A stretch of 64,000 nt of DNA. Source: Dolomedes plantarius. Its lineage: Eukaryota; Arthropoda; Arachnida; Araneae; Dolomedidae. The stretch covers positions 134,557,697 to 134,621,696 of the forward strand of contig OU015496.1 of NCBI GenBank assembly GCA_907164885.2, written 5' to 3'. Shown piece after piece: positions 10,885-26,569 of this stretch. The notes under the pieces were generated by a model, which saw only the letters and a program-made list of their open reading frames with translations, did no database searches and was not told the origin of the DNA. Position 1 is the stretch's first letter. Each line of letters opens with the position of its first letter. A program made the position numbers and the translations under genes.

Positions 10885-11810
10885 CTCTTATAGTTAAACG
10901 AAAAGTATATGTCAGGAAATATTTTTGGAGCATGAGGTATTGGGACTTAAAGAGACATTTTATTGCTTAAATATTTTTGCTATTAAGTCTTAAAATTAAG
11001 TTTTTATTGATTGCGATAATAAAAAATATACACCGATTTCATGTAGAAAAAAACAGTTGATAATACTAACAATAAATAATTCTTTTTTTACGTTATATCT
11101 TAACTGCAAAAAAGGGGGTATTGATTTACTATAAAAAAAGCAAAATAAAAGAACATTTAGGAGATAAATTTCTTGTTGAGACATTTTAGAGATAAATTTC
11201 TCGATGTCTATGACAAGAATTTTCAAGCAATCTTGTTTCCGGTGCATTTTCTCTTTTGCAAGATGGGACTGTGAATTTTTCTGTTTTTTAAGCCATTTAG
11301 TCTGTTTAAAATTATTTTACCTGCCAATTTTCCTTCTAGGAAAAAGGTTTGGTTTTATTCTGACTGCAAATCTTTTTCGAATTAAATTCTGTTTAAATAA
11401 AAATAGTTATCCTCTATTCCTATCATTTACCGTAGTAATTTTAATATACCATGATATTTATAATAAGATTTTAAAGATTATTTATATTTAAGTACTTTGA
11501 ATTATGGAAAAATTTCATAGTTCGTAGGGAATATCTGAATATAAATAAAAACGGAGCTTTTAGGAGTTGCAATTCTATGCCTGTGCTACTCTCTTTAAAA
11601 AATCGGAATGTAATAAATTTAAATAAATAACCTAAAACAAAAATTTCTTTAAAAGATGCATAAAGATGTACTTAGCATCATACAAAAGTATATTTTAGAG
11701 ATACTTTTGTTTCTGTTCTTCTGTATGTATTAATAAGTTCATCAATTAGTATCAATTTTCTGATCTATCAATCAATCAGTTACTCAGTCTCTTTCTCTCT
11801 CTCTCTCAAT
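10885..11810. other. AT-rich stretch, nothing recognised
   Basis: Low-complexity AT-rich DNA. Short open frames (for example 11204-11491) are Phe/Leu/Ile-rich and show no motif. Confidence 0.5.
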
Positions 11811-11815
11811 ATATA

Positions 11816-12576
11816 CCGGGTGGTCATAAAGAAACTTTGCCGATATATGGATCTCTAGCGGCCGTTCCGTTCAACCTATCGAGATGAGATTTCAGATATA
11901 GTTATTCAGAGGTATGTGCTCGGGATTCTGAGAACGGCAACACAGTGAAGCTCACGGTTACGGTTATAGGTATAGAAACTCGAAATTTTCAAATAGAAAC
12001 GCCCACTTTTTCCCATCGCAAAATGCTCAGCGCATGCGAAAACCCTAAAAAGCGTTGGAACGGTACGTGTATCACAAAAAACGGACGCGCTATGCACTCG
12101 CACAAAAAAGCTCTGCGAACGGCCAAGAAAGACACGATCGGGGGCGCACGTAGAAAATTTGCACAGAGGCTGCACAAATTCTGACAGAGGCTAGAAACCA
12201 ATCACAGAACGCCGTTCGCCAGATATTCAGCGTAGAAAGCCGATAAGAGCTCCCTGATCGAGTTTTTGTTAGCCATTCGCAGAGCTGTTATTTTGGGTGT
12301 GCATAGCGCGTCCCTTTTTTGTGATACACGTACCGTTCCAACGCTTTTTAGGGTTTTCGCATGCGCTGAGCATTTTGCAAGGGGAAAAAGTTGGCGTTGC
12401 CATTTGAAAATTTCAAGTTTCTATACCTATAACCGTAACCGTGAGCGTCAATGTGTTGCCGTTCTCAGAATCCCGAGCTCATATCTCTGAATAACTATAT
12501 CTGAAATCTCATCTTGATAGGTTGAACGGAGTAGCCGGTAGAGGTCCAAACATCGAAAAGTTTCTTTATGACCACC

Positions 12577-12579
<3 letters not shown>
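11816..12579. mobile_element. Foldback element 1 (arms about 325 bp)
   Basis: The left arm, 11816 to about 12140, is repeated inverted at about 12255-12579 with roughly 90% identity by eye and a loop of about 115 bp. Ends are C(C/A)GGGTGGTCATAAAG, flanked by TA on both sides (11814-11815 and 12580-12581). The arms have no coding motif. The terminal CAGGGTG and the TA flank are shared with the foldback element at 38500-39295, suggesting mobilisation by the same kind of TA-specific transposase. Confidence 0.85.

Positions 12580-12668
<89 letters not shown>
12580..12668. repeat. (TA)n(GT)n compound microsatellite
   Basis: AT run turning into a GT run at the right end of foldback element 1. Confidence 0.95.
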
Positions 12669-12670
<2 letters not shown>

Positions 12671-13014
12671 GTTAATAACATACGTATTGATAGACGTATT
12701 GATAAGCCAACAACCGTTGAATTCCTTTTCTGAAACTTGAATAACAAATACATTGGCTAGAAAATTCAAAAATAACATATTCGTTACGAAAGAAAAAGGG
12801 AGAAAATAGTGTGGAGAAACAAATTTTTCAGCAGTTTGTGTCAGTCTTACTTTGAAGCAATGGAGCGAAATGTGATGAAATGTGACATTGAAACCTCGAA
12901 TTGTATTTAGTATCCATCATTTGGCAGTATATCTTTAAAGGATAATGCACTTTCTATCCTTCTTTATCTATTTATCAATATATCAATCCTTCAATCTCTT
13001 TCTCTGTGTATATA
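12669..13014. other. AT-rich stretch, nothing recognised
   Basis: No coding or repeat signal apart from short pyrimidine-rich runs near 12960-13005. Confidence 0.5.
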
Positions 13015-14427
13015 CACTCATGGACAAAAAAATTAGCGCACCAAGAAATAATTGCGGGATTGTAACGAAACTTGCAATGAAGGTACATGTCGGGGAGATA
13101 TGCAAATGATTAGAAATTCAGCGTGATTGCGCATTACGTATAGCCGGTAGAGGGCGTTGAACATCGTACTCTGTGGAGTATAAAACAGGTAACCAAAGCT
13201 TGTTTGAGTGTGCGGAATCATTTACAAAGGAAGAGCTGAGATAGACATGCCATTTCGCCGTGTTCGAAGACAATATGAGCAGTTGTCGCAGTTTGAGAGG
13301 GGGAGAATCGTCGGGATGATGGAAGCTGGGTGGTCAGCTAGGCGAGTAGCTCGTCAATTAGGCCGCTCTGATTGTGTTGAGAGGAGGTGTTGGGACCAGT
13401 GGACCCGAGAGATGTAATGTACACGAAAACCAAGCTCAGGACGCCCTCGACAGACCAATCGTCGAGAAGACCGCCACATCGTAAGAAATGCACGCGTACA
13501 GCCAACTGCTTCATCGGCCGCCATCCAGGCACAGGTAGCACCTTCACTAGGGGCCTCTGTGTCTTCTCGAACCATACGAAGGCGCCTGGCTGAAGGACAG
13601 TTGGTATCGCGGCGCCCATTACGTGTGCTGCCCTTGACGCCCACCCATCGACGCCTCCGTTTGGAGTTTTGCCACGCACGAGGAAACTGGACTGCAGCGG
13701 AATGGAAAAAGGTCGTCTTTAGCGACGAATCCAGATTCAATCTCGGCAGTGATGACAATCGTGTTTGTGTGTGGCGAGCCAGTGGTGAACGCTTCAATCC
13801 TGCCTTTGCTGTATAGCGACACATCGCTCCCACAGCTGATGTGATGGTATGGGGTGCCATTGCCTACAATACACGGTCACCCCTAGTATTGTTCCGTGGC
13901 ACCATGACAGCCCAGCGGTATGTTCATGAAATCCTACAACCACATGTGTTGCCACTCATGCAACGGCTCCCAGGAGCCATTTTTCAACAAGACAATGCTT
14001 GGCCTCATACGGCAAGGGTGTCACAAGACTATCTCCGCACTGTTACTACCCTTCCTTGGCCTGCCCGATCCCCAGATTTGTCTCCAATCGAGCATATCTG
14101 GGATCATTTGGGACGACAAGTTGGACATCCCACGAGTTTGAACGAACTAGAGGCAAGTTTACAGCAAATATGGAACGAAATGTCTCAAGACATCATACAG
14201 AACTTGTATGACTCAATGCCCGATCGTATCGCATCGTGCTTTCGCGCTAGAGGGGGTCCAACGGAGTATTAACTCCTCCGTTCTTTTGCCTTTTTCTCTG
14301 AAATAAATTATCCTTTTTCTTTGATTTTCTTATCATTTACTTATATCAAAGTAGTCATTGCGTATGTAAAATTTCGTTTCATTTTGACGACTCCTTCTTG
14401 GTGCGCTAATTTTTTTGTCCATGAGTG
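13015..14427 (+). mobile_element. Tc1-like family E element, structurally complete
   Basis: Perfect terminal inverted repeats of about 33 bp, beginning CACTCATGGAC and ending at AGCGCACCAAGAA, flanked by TA (13013-13014 and 14428-14429). Length 1413 bp. It contains one transposase reading frame with only two stops. It is the best-preserved DNA transposon in the window. Confidence 0.95.
13247..14272 (+). pseudogene. Tc1-like transposase, family E (two in-frame stops)
   Basis: A single frame of 342 codons runs from ATG 13247 to the stop at 14270-14272, close to the usual 340 residues for Tc1-like transposases. The N-terminal HTH is LSQFERGRIVGMMEAGW. The catalytic Asp residues sit in FSDESRFNLGSD and FQQDNAWPHTA, and the Glu in LSPIEHIWDHLGR. 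The second Asp and the Glu are 32 residues apart by my count. The frame is interrupted only by TAA at 13415-13417, after the HTH, and TAG at 13814-13816, between the first and second Asp. There are no frameshifts. It is inactive as it stands but recently decayed. Confidence 0.93.
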
Positions 14428-14493
14428 TATATATATATCTATCTATTTATCTATCTATCTATTTATCTCTCTATCTATCTATCTATCTATCTA

Positions 14494-14547
<54 letters not shown>
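14428..14547. repeat. (TATC)n and (TA)n microsatellite
   Basis: Tetranucleotide TATC/TATT repeats followed by a TA run, bridging the family E and family A elements. Confidence 0.95.
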
Positions 14548-15844
<1,297 letters not shown>

Positions 15845-16345
15845 CTGTGTGTGTTTGTGTTTGAGTATTTACACTTTTACAGCATTCCGAAACGTAGATT
15901 ATGGTCTCAAAAATTATTAGAGCAAGATGTTATCAGTTACATGGATCATTTTGAAAATGAAACAGCATTATTTATTAGTTTTTCTGTTTTAATCTCTTAC
16001 GATATCTACCTGTTTACAATTTTCTTTGATTATAAAAAATTTGAGCTCTTTATTTATATTGTAAAATAATTATATTTATGTTATCTAAAGTCAAAGACAA
16101 CAAAAAACATGATGTCTTTAATAAATTATAACAATAATTGCCGAAAAAGAATTTTAATACTGACAACATGAATGAGCAAATACTATTTTTCGCCTCGATA
16201 TGACAGCTTAAACCTCTGGTCTAATTGCTTCAAATAACGGAAAATTTCGATGTCTTTAACGATGGATTATTTTGGAATGAAGACTAATCCTTTTGTGTCA
16301 CCACTTCTATTCATATAGATATATATATTTATGTATTACTTTACT
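15845..16345. other. AT-rich stretch, nothing recognised
   Basis: No supported feature. The short open frame near 15940-16069 is Phe/Tyr/Ile-rich. Confidence 0.5.
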
Positions 16346-16349
16346 CAGG

Positions 16350-16562
16350 TGCAAACTCAATTTTGACCAAGCAAACCCGGTGACATATTTAGTGCTCGAT
16401 TCTCCTTCCATTAACTGACGTCATAGAAGGGCTTTCCAGTCTATCAATTTAGTGTGCCCATGTCCGACCTAGATATGAACGTATTTCATGGCGATCGTGG
16501 AGATTCGAACTGAGCACCCTTGTTTCGAAGCCTAACTCGCTAACACTAGTCTACCTCTGGCC
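16350..16562 (-). mobile_element. tRNA-derived SINE (minus strand)
   Basis: The reverse complement has GGTAGACTAGTGTTAGCGAG (A-box-like) and CAGTTCGAATCTCC (B-box-like). The GACTGGAAAGCCC block is shared in position with the 4755-4987 copy, which has GACTGGAAAGTC. Diverged. Confidence 0.65.
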
Positions 16563-16872
16563 TAGTACATCAGTGCTAAAGGGATAGTTGTAACGCATAG
16601 TTTGTTTAAGAAGTGACTACTTTGTTTGTTTAGTTTACATGGGTTTCAACACCGTTTATAATAGGGATACACACGAGGAGACTAGCCGCATATAATATAT
16701 GAAATTGTTTTATAAATTTCTGTCTTATTCAGGTTTCCTTAACGATTAGAAACAATAAATCTCTGATCAACAGGTTCATGATTTTACAAGTCTCGCTCCT
16801 AAAAAAACGTTTTGGTGATGATAAGGGATCACTACATGCGTAATTAAATTTTTAAACTTTATATTGACTTAT

Positions 16873-17090
16873 GGCGGCCCTAGGTAGCCTAGAGGTAGCG
16901 CGTTAGACTTCTCGTGGGGGATGCTCAGTTCGAATCTCGACGAGCGATACTGAATGTTGTCGTGTCTGGACGTTTTCAGGAAGTTCAAATTAAAGTGTCC
17001 CCATTGAATGCACCAAATTATGTGCGAATTATGTGCGAAAATCGTCAGTGACAAATGCCCCCAAATCCCCCAAATCCACTCCCAGTGTCA
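16873..17090 (+). mobile_element. tRNA-derived SINE (plus strand)
   Basis: The head contains GGTAGCCTAGAGGTAGCGCG (A-box-like) and CAGTTCGAATCTCGACGA (B-box-like). It is followed by a roughly 150-bp body with the GTCGTGTCTGG segment typical of the other plus-strand copies here. The 3' boundary is approximate. Confidence 0.7.
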
Positions 17091-17337
17091 AAAAGAATTT
17101 TTATCTGAAACTGAATTCTGTTGGTGTTTTCGTAGTCTTGAAGTACGAAAGTGAGTCTTAACGGAAAGATGATTTAATACAGGGACTTTTACGAAGACAT
17201 TTTCATGCATTTAATAAGATTAAGAAAAAACTAAGTTAATTACTTCTCCTGCACAGATGGTCTTACCTTAAGAAATCGTAATCTGTGTCGTATCAATTAA
17301 ATGAAGCAGTTATTAAAACAGATGACTGATTTTGCAG

Positions 17338-17516
17338 GAAACTGTTTAATACACCAGCAAATAAAGCAGAGTGGATTACACGAGAAACACATGGTGTGTC
17401 TTACCGATCGGAAAACATTTGAGGATAAGTACAAGGAAATTTTTGCAGAAGGATTAAATTACGTGGAAATCAATCCCCCGAGAGGGGAAAATATAAAATA
17501 TTTTCATATTATTTAG
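17338..17516 (+). other. Candidate host exon (58 residues), uncertain
   Basis: An open frame runs to TAG 17514-17516 behind a possible 3' splice site (TGATTTTGCAG, AG at 17336-17337). The peptide has balanced composition (CLTDRKTFEDKYKEIFAEGL, then NYVEINPPRGENIKYF), unlike the low-complexity frames elsewhere. No family was recognised. No AATAAA was seen shortly downstream and no partner exon was found. It could equally be chance or a relic of an unknown repeat. Confidence 0.2.
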
Positions 17517-17580
17517 TTACTTTTAAACTAGTGGCAGGTAATAATTATTACAATTTTGAATGCTTTTGACGATATAAACA

Positions 17581-17945
<365 letters not shown>

Positions 17946-17947
17946 TG

Positions 17948-17948
17948 A

Positions 17949-18039
<91 letters not shown>

Positions 18040-18058
18040 CGTGTGTGTGTGTGTGTGT
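17948..18058. repeat. (TA)n(GT)n(GC)n compound microsatellite
   Basis: AT run, long GT run, short GCGCGC block, then GT again. Confidence 0.95.
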
Positions 18059-18059
18059 A

Positions 18060-18860
18060 ACATGTTGCACATCAATTGTTCCGGAACACCGGACACACTG
18101 CAGTCACAAGAGATGGAATGCTACAGGGTATAATATCAGTTTTAACGTAGAAAATTGTAGACACGGCCTGAGTGGAGAACACAGGGAAAACATAGTCCAC
18201 ACATTAAACTGGAGTTATTTATTCCGTGTTATAAAGATACTCTGCAGAACATAAACACAGCAGCTTCAACATCGACACAGTTACACGACGTAAGTTGACA
18301 ACATAGTGTAGTACTATACAAAAATATAACAGCGGCGACAGACATGTTGAGGGGCTGAACATCATATACACGATGACAAAACATTATAGGAGTGACATTA
18401 AAGATGATATCCGCCACCGGTCGGCTGTCGAGGCTGTCAAGAGGCAGGCTTTACAATACTCGGACAACACCAAGGCATATCGTGAATTTTGGAGAATAGG
18501 CACGCAACTAAACAAACGCAGAATGGACACTACGTAACAAGGACGAAGACAGAGAGAAAAAAGCCCAGGCCAAAACCTGGCTGTGGCTTAAATGAATTTC
18601 ATGACCCTTGCACTCTGCACTTATTGGCCAGAGACCCATAGGCCAGTTTTCTGGGCTGAATTCTGTGGCCTGTTATATAAGATTTGGCACCCACGAGGCT
18701 AGGGTTTAAAGGGATGATATAGTAATTGTCTCCTTTTGCTTTTAGGTCGGTCACAATAAAACGAAAACGATAATGAAATTAGTTTGCTTACGCCCAAGTC
18801 ATTTTAAAGGAAAATTAAAAGAATTTGGAAATAAGGATAGGTTTTTTTTCTTTTGTATGT
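18060..18860. other. Unclassified stretch of moderate GC
   Basis: Less AT-rich than its surroundings, with TATATAAG near 18675. It carries no open frame with recognisable motifs and no partner repeat in the window. It could be a solo LTR or part of an unknown element; there is no direct evidence for either. Confidence 0.35.
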
Positions 18861-18890
18861 TATATATATATATATATGTGTGTGTGTGTA

Positions 18891-20417
18891 CACACTCGTT
18901 GACAAAACCTGAGGACAAATGTTTCGGTAAACGATGGCAGGCGCAGAATCGAATACAGAAGCTTGTGAGAATTTGCATAAACGCGTTATTCAATGCGAAA
19001 TAAGGTGGCGATGGAAATTTTTGATTACCGCACGTGTGGGTCACATGACGCCGTACAGACAGGTTTGCGGGCAATTGGCGCGTGCAGCCACTGAGTGTCG
19101 AAAGTCCAATTTGAACAGGTCCGATGAACGTTGCGCTTTGAAAAATAAGTCGCGTGTAGCAGTCATCAGTTAGAGGATTTTACACGTGGACAGATAATTG
19201 GAAAGCTAGATGAAGGGTGACAAATTACAGATGTTGCTATGGAATCGGAAATCACCCATAGTGTTGTTTCCAGGCTTTGGGCATCGTGTCAAACAAGTGG
19301 ACAGTGCAGCAGGAGCAAGCTAGGAGGTTGTCCTCGCAGTAAGAGGGTCGATCCGTACATCATTCTAACAGGAAAAAGGAACCATCGCAGTACAGATGGT
19401 CAAATGGCAAGTCATTGCTATAAAGCCACAGAAACTCAGATATCCTGGAAAATTGTTGCAAGGAGTTTGTGACAGATAGGACTATAAGACCTGTTGTGTT
19501 TGTCCCTCTTGTGAGAGTTAACCGCAGATCCCGTTTGCAATGGTGCCATCTGCATTACCATTGGACAGAGGACAACTGGGCCAATATCCTCTTCACACAT
19601 GACGGCCTGTTCAGTCTTTCTTCTGATAGTCGACGGCAACTTATATGGCTTGAAGTTGGTACTGCTTATCGTACGGAAAATATAAAGGAGAGGAACCGAT
19701 ATGGTACTTGTACCATCATGGTATGGCAAGGCATCATGGTCAATGGCCGCACACCTCTACATGAGCTTGAAACAGGGAGCGTGCCCGCTGCATGGTACAT
19801 AGCTGGAGTTCTGGTGCCTCATGATCGCTTTTATTGGGCTGTTGTCGGTGTTGTTCATGGATGATAACGCGCCCTATCTCTACGCCAAAGTGTTCAGAAC
19901 TGTCTGGGGAGCGAGGATATTCATCGTATCATGTGCCAAGCACATTCACCTGATCTGAATGCAATAGAAATTCTATGGGATGTCTTGCCGCGAAATCTTG
20001 CTGCTCACCCATATCCTCCGACAAACAAGCCTTCTCTCATCCATGAAGTGAAAGAGGAGTGGGACAAGTTACCTCACAACCACATGGATCAAGTCATTCA
20101 AAGCATGCGACGACGTGTCACAACGTGTTACGCCGTGTTGAAAAGTGCATTGCACTGCATGGTGGACATGTATCTTACTGGCATGTCTCGTCGGGTTGCT
20201 TGTCGTTAGTAATCTGAATTGAATTGATCTCTTTCTGGGTCAATACGCACATTTCGCTTAACAACCTGCTTCAACTCTTCCATAGTTCTTTTAGCGAAAA
20301 ATCTTGCGTTATTTCATGTCCCAAATTTTGTCTTTACCTGTTTATCCCACTTGATATAAAACCACACCTGCGATTTTTTAAAACATAGCCATTCGTTCAC
20401 CGTCCTTTGTACCAGTG
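18891..20417 (+). mobile_element. Tc1-like family D element (degenerate)
   Basis: Begins CACACTCGTTGACAAAACC after GTGTGTGTA and ends near ACCAGTG before (TA)n. The terminal repeats are weak, with only CAC and a GACAAA/GTACAAA similarity. The interior encodes a broken Tc1-like transposase. Boundaries are inferred from TA/microsatellite junctions and coding extent. Confidence 0.75.
19167..20208 (+). pseudogene. Tc1-like transposase, family D (broken)
   Basis: Readable pieces begin with the HTH segment LEDFTRGQIIGKLDEG (then TGA). Next is a long frame 19469-19864 with ILFTHDGLFSLSSDSRR; the first catalytic Asp position of FTDESRF is His here. GTCTIMVWQGIMVNGRTPL follows. After a frameshift comes FMDDNAP with the second Asp, and in another frame HSPDLNAIEILWDVLPRN with the Glu. 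The C-terminus stops at 20207-20208. Several frameshifts, stops and the lost first Asp make it inactive. It is the oldest looking of the Tc1-like copies here. Confidence 0.82.
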
Positions 20418-20419
20418 TA

Positions 20420-20885
20420 TATATATATATATATTCTGCAGAGATTTATTAAATAAATTTGTTAATACAATTTCCAATTTTGTTTTTAAAATGTCCTTAA
20501 AAATATAAATAATTCACCAATAAAATCCTTTTATAAATTTGTTTTTTTTAAACTTTCTCCAAATGTTTTTACATTATATTCTATTTGACAAACATTTTAT
20601 TGTGTGTATGCGGCTGTCATAACACATTTTCATGTAGAGTTGAAAAGTTAGACACATTGCCATTTCGTGTTTGGATCAAGACGAAATAACAAATACATAT
20701 TGCGTCGGTCATATTTTGAATTCACAAAAAAAAATTGAAAATAGCAGAGTATAAAATACCGAAAGGAAATATTTTTGTTTGTATGGGGGATTAAATTAAT
20801 ACTCAAATAAAGTTTTTCAACTTTATACCGCCAGGAAAAAAGAATGAGTAAGTGAATTCTTTCGTATTTTTTGCGGAAAATAGAT
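20420..20885. other. AT-rich stretch, nothing recognised
   Basis: No coding, RNA or terminal-repeat signal was seen. Confidence 0.5.
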
Positions 20886-20887
20886 TA

Positions 20888-21523
<636 letters not shown>

Positions 21524-22009
21524 TAGATAGATAATAGAAAGAGGTTAAGAGTTGAAATAAAAATACTAAATAAGATTTTAATTAAAGAATGTTTTTTTAA
21601 AAATAATATTAAAATTTTTTCAAATAATATTACTAAAATAATATTCAAATTAATATTACGTTAGTAAATAATTAAAGTTAATTTTTAAAAAGAAAAAGGC
21701 GTGCCGGAGAACGGCTAGGTTCGAACCACTATCTTCAGAACAGAAGCCCACCGCGATAGCACCACGCTAAGGATTGTTGAAGACTTCGGCACAAAAAGCG
21801 GTAGAGGACAGTAGCGGTAACAATGGAGATTGTTAGGATTAAGCCCCTAACTTTATTTCTACTGATCAGATATACATAATATATAGCCTATGTCCATCTG
21901 GAATAATGTACCTTTCAAACAGTGAAAGAATTTTTCAAATAGGTGCAGTGGTTCCGGAGATTACCCTCCACGTACAAAATCGCTCTCTCTCTTTATATAT
22001 AAGTATAGA
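21524..22009 (-). mobile_element. Helitron array, second unit (5' end without own 3' hairpin)
   Basis: On the minus strand it starts TCTATACTTATATATAAAG at 22009 and repeats the body of the 21045-21523 unit, including GTACATTATTCCAGATGGAC and the A/B-box module. No CTAG hairpin terminator separates it from the next unit. Confidence 0.8.
21694..21770 (-). promoter_or_regulatory. Pol III-type A/B-box-like module inside the Helitron, copy 2
   Basis: Minus strand: GTGGTGCTATCGCGGTGGGC followed by GTGGTTCGAACCTAGC, with an exact GGTTCGAACC B-box core. Parallel to 21214-21290. Confidence 0.5.
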
Positions 22010-22833
22010 TTATAGAAGTATAGATACACATTGGTATCTCAAAATTAGAGTAAGAGATGAAATAAAAATACAAAAATAAAAAAAGGATTTTAAGTAAAGA
22101 ATGTTTTTTTAATTATTTTAAGCACCTAAAATAATATTCAAATTAATACTACGTTACTTAATAATTGTGTGCACGGCCGCCATCTTGGATTTTTTTGCGC
22201 CAACTTGGCGATTTTACTGTGTTTTGAGGAGTGGAAAATTTCTCGCCAATGTGTTTTAATCGGTGTTTTCAAAACGCTGGACTTTGAATTTTTTTAGCTT
22301 TTTTAATAAAAACCACCTATTTAAATTATGAAACTTAGAAAATTTTTTGAAAAATCATTTAAACGTTGGACTTAGATTTATTTTTGGGTTTTTGATAAAA
22401 ACCACTTTTTTGAAAAAATCATTCTCAAATATTGGAAATTTTGGGTTTTTCTTTTAGCTTTTGTAATAAAAACGACCTTTTTAAATTGTGAAACTTAGAA
22501 ATATTTTTGAAAAATTATTTAATCGTTGAACTGAGATTTTTTTTTTGTCATTTTTAATTAAAAACTACCTTTTCAAATTATGATCCATATGAAAAATTTG
22601 GTCAAATGAATTTTACTTACAGATAAAATTTCAATGCCATCTATTCAGTTTGCCCTAACTTTTTGACTAATAGCAATGAATCACCAAAATATTATGCCAA
22701 TATATTGTTAATTAGAAAAAAAATACAGCATTTTCGTACCACCTAAATAACTTGCAATTTAAAAATTATCTAAAATTCAGCTTTGAAAATGTAAAATAAT
22801 TATGAACTCATAAATTTATGGTGAGTAACCAGA

Positions 22834-22875
<42 letters not shown>

Positions 22876-23761
22876 CGCGTTAGGGCATTGTGGTAATGAA
22901 ATTTTACTTCAGATTTGACCTTAACCAAATATTTGGTGCATACAATAAAATCGGGACAAGGATTATTTGACCATTTATCCTGCAGTGTTGGAAATAAGAA
23001 AAAAAATCCCTTTTCCTAAACCAATAACTTAACCTTAACTAACTTTTTAACTTAGGTTCCTGGGGAGAGAGAAGTTGAACTTCAGTTATTTAAATTTATT
23101 TGTAATCCACTACAACTTGGAATTATAAAATATTTTAAAATATATTGTATTTAAAATGTATACTGTATTTTACATTTTACGAAAAAATGATGGCAGATAA
23201 TTTTTACTTCAAATAAATGAAATGGTGTATCATTATAGTATACTAATTGACAATCGATAAACAAAATTAAAAGCAACTTAAATTTAATAAGTTAACGAAA
23301 AACTGATAATGGATTCAAAAATTTTCAACAAAAAGACTCTTAGTTTTAAAAAATAATTTACTCTTTTGAGTATAGTCAATTTGACTCAGATTTCCAGGTC
23401 AAGGCCAAGATCTGACCTAAAATTATTATACTGTAATTAAAAGATCACATCAGAAATAACTGTTTGATCTTAAAATTAGAGAATTTGACATTGGGTTATT
23501 TGTACCAGAACGTAATAATTATCGCCATGCGAAATGCGCCAAACCCTGGCGGAAAAATCCAAGATGGCGGCCGTGCACACAAATCTAGAGTATCTCCCCT
23601 AACTTTATTTCTACTGATCAGATATACATATTATATAGCCTATGTCCATCTGGAATAATGTACCTTTCAAACAGTGAAAGAATTTTTCAAATAGGTGCAG
23701 TGGTTCCGGAGATTACCCTCCACGTACAAAATCGCTCTCTCTCTTTATATATAAGTATAGA
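22010..23761 (-). mobile_element. Helitron array, third unit, carrying an inserted TIR element
   Basis: The third copy of the 5' end TCTATACTTATATATAAAG lies at 23761 and the matching body occupies about 23590-23761. The remainder is occupied by a separate inverted-repeat element (22167-23580). The left part resumes the shared body near 22130-22166 (CAAATTAATACTACGTTAC). No 3' hairpin is present. Confidence 0.75.
22167..23580. mobile_element. TIR element with CGGCCGCCATCTTGGA ends
   Basis: Inverted repeats of about 28 bp, GTGTGCACGGCCGCCATC on the left and its reverse complement on the right, followed by a looser GCGCCA match. It is 1.41 kb, AT-rich and contains a T40 run at 22838-22875. No transposase frame is seen, so it is non-autonomous. 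A 3-bp AAT flank may be the target duplication; this is uncertain. Confidence 0.75.
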
Positions 23762-25638
<1,877 letters not shown>

Positions 25639-25968
25639 CCCAGTCAAAATAGGTTTTATGGCTAAAAAAATTATGAAATTTTTTAAAATTGGTGGAGATG
25701 TTTGTTTTGGCATAGTGTTGAACATACTAAAAGTCCCCACCGATCAGACTTGAGCTTTCGCCGCCATCTTGAAAAATGAGTAGACTTTTTTGGTTTTTTG
25801 CAAGTAACTTCAGAAATATTGATTTTCTGTAAAAAAATTTAATACAAGAATTAAAGAGCATTGAATTATGAACAAAAATATTATTTACATTTTTTTTATA
25901 AGTCTAACACGAACAAAGATAATTGACTTTGAAAGTAGCGAACAATCACGCGTAGGACGCGGATGCGC

Positions 25969-26000
25969 GGGTCATCCCCATCGCGATGGGGGGATGACCC
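25969..26000. repeat. Palindrome at inner edge of left TIR arm
   Basis: GGGTCATCCCCATCG pairs with CGATGGGGGGATGACCC, a stem of about 15 bp with a single unpaired position. The equivalent site in the right arm is 28545-28574. Confidence 0.8.
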
Positions 26001-26569
26001 AAACAGCTTTAGCAAAAATAATTTCTGACGCCATGGACATCTGATTTCTAAAGAAGTAATCTCCATGAGTTGTTTAAAGATTTTGAAGGCCTTTTTCGTG
26101 TTTTTGCAAATAACTTGGGAAATATTAACTTTATGTAAAAATAAGTTTTATACAAAAATTAAAGAACATTAAATTGTGTACAAAAAATATTAAATACATT
26201 TTGTCGTAACCCCATCACGAACCAAAATATTGACTATTAAATGTGGGTTGATTATGAATGTAGCGTCCAAGTCTCGGTGCAGGCGCTTTCCTTTGAATTC
26301 TCTCCCTCATTTGGGGAATTTTTAAACACAAGAAAATAGACTAATGTTTTTTGGTATGTAGGTAATTGATCATTTTTAATTTTATGAACGAATGCAATAA
26401 ACTTGGATTTATTCACTACGATATTTTCATTGTATATAATTTTTTAAGCTTACCTACTTTATGGTTGTCGTGCTTTTTCCGATACGAGATTGTTCGCGTC
26501 GTCAGTCTTGAAAAGAACGATATGGGCCAGATAGCACCACCTCATTCATCAATTCATTTTATTGGATCC

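Noticed and set aside
13338..13860. Minus-strand open frames across the family E transposase
   Set aside because: Antisense shadows of the plus-strand Tc1-like transposase, which has clear catalytic motifs.
18060..18860. Solo LTR
   Set aside because: Moderate GC and a TATA-like stretch are not enough; no matching LTR, target duplication or TG...CA boundary could be fixed.
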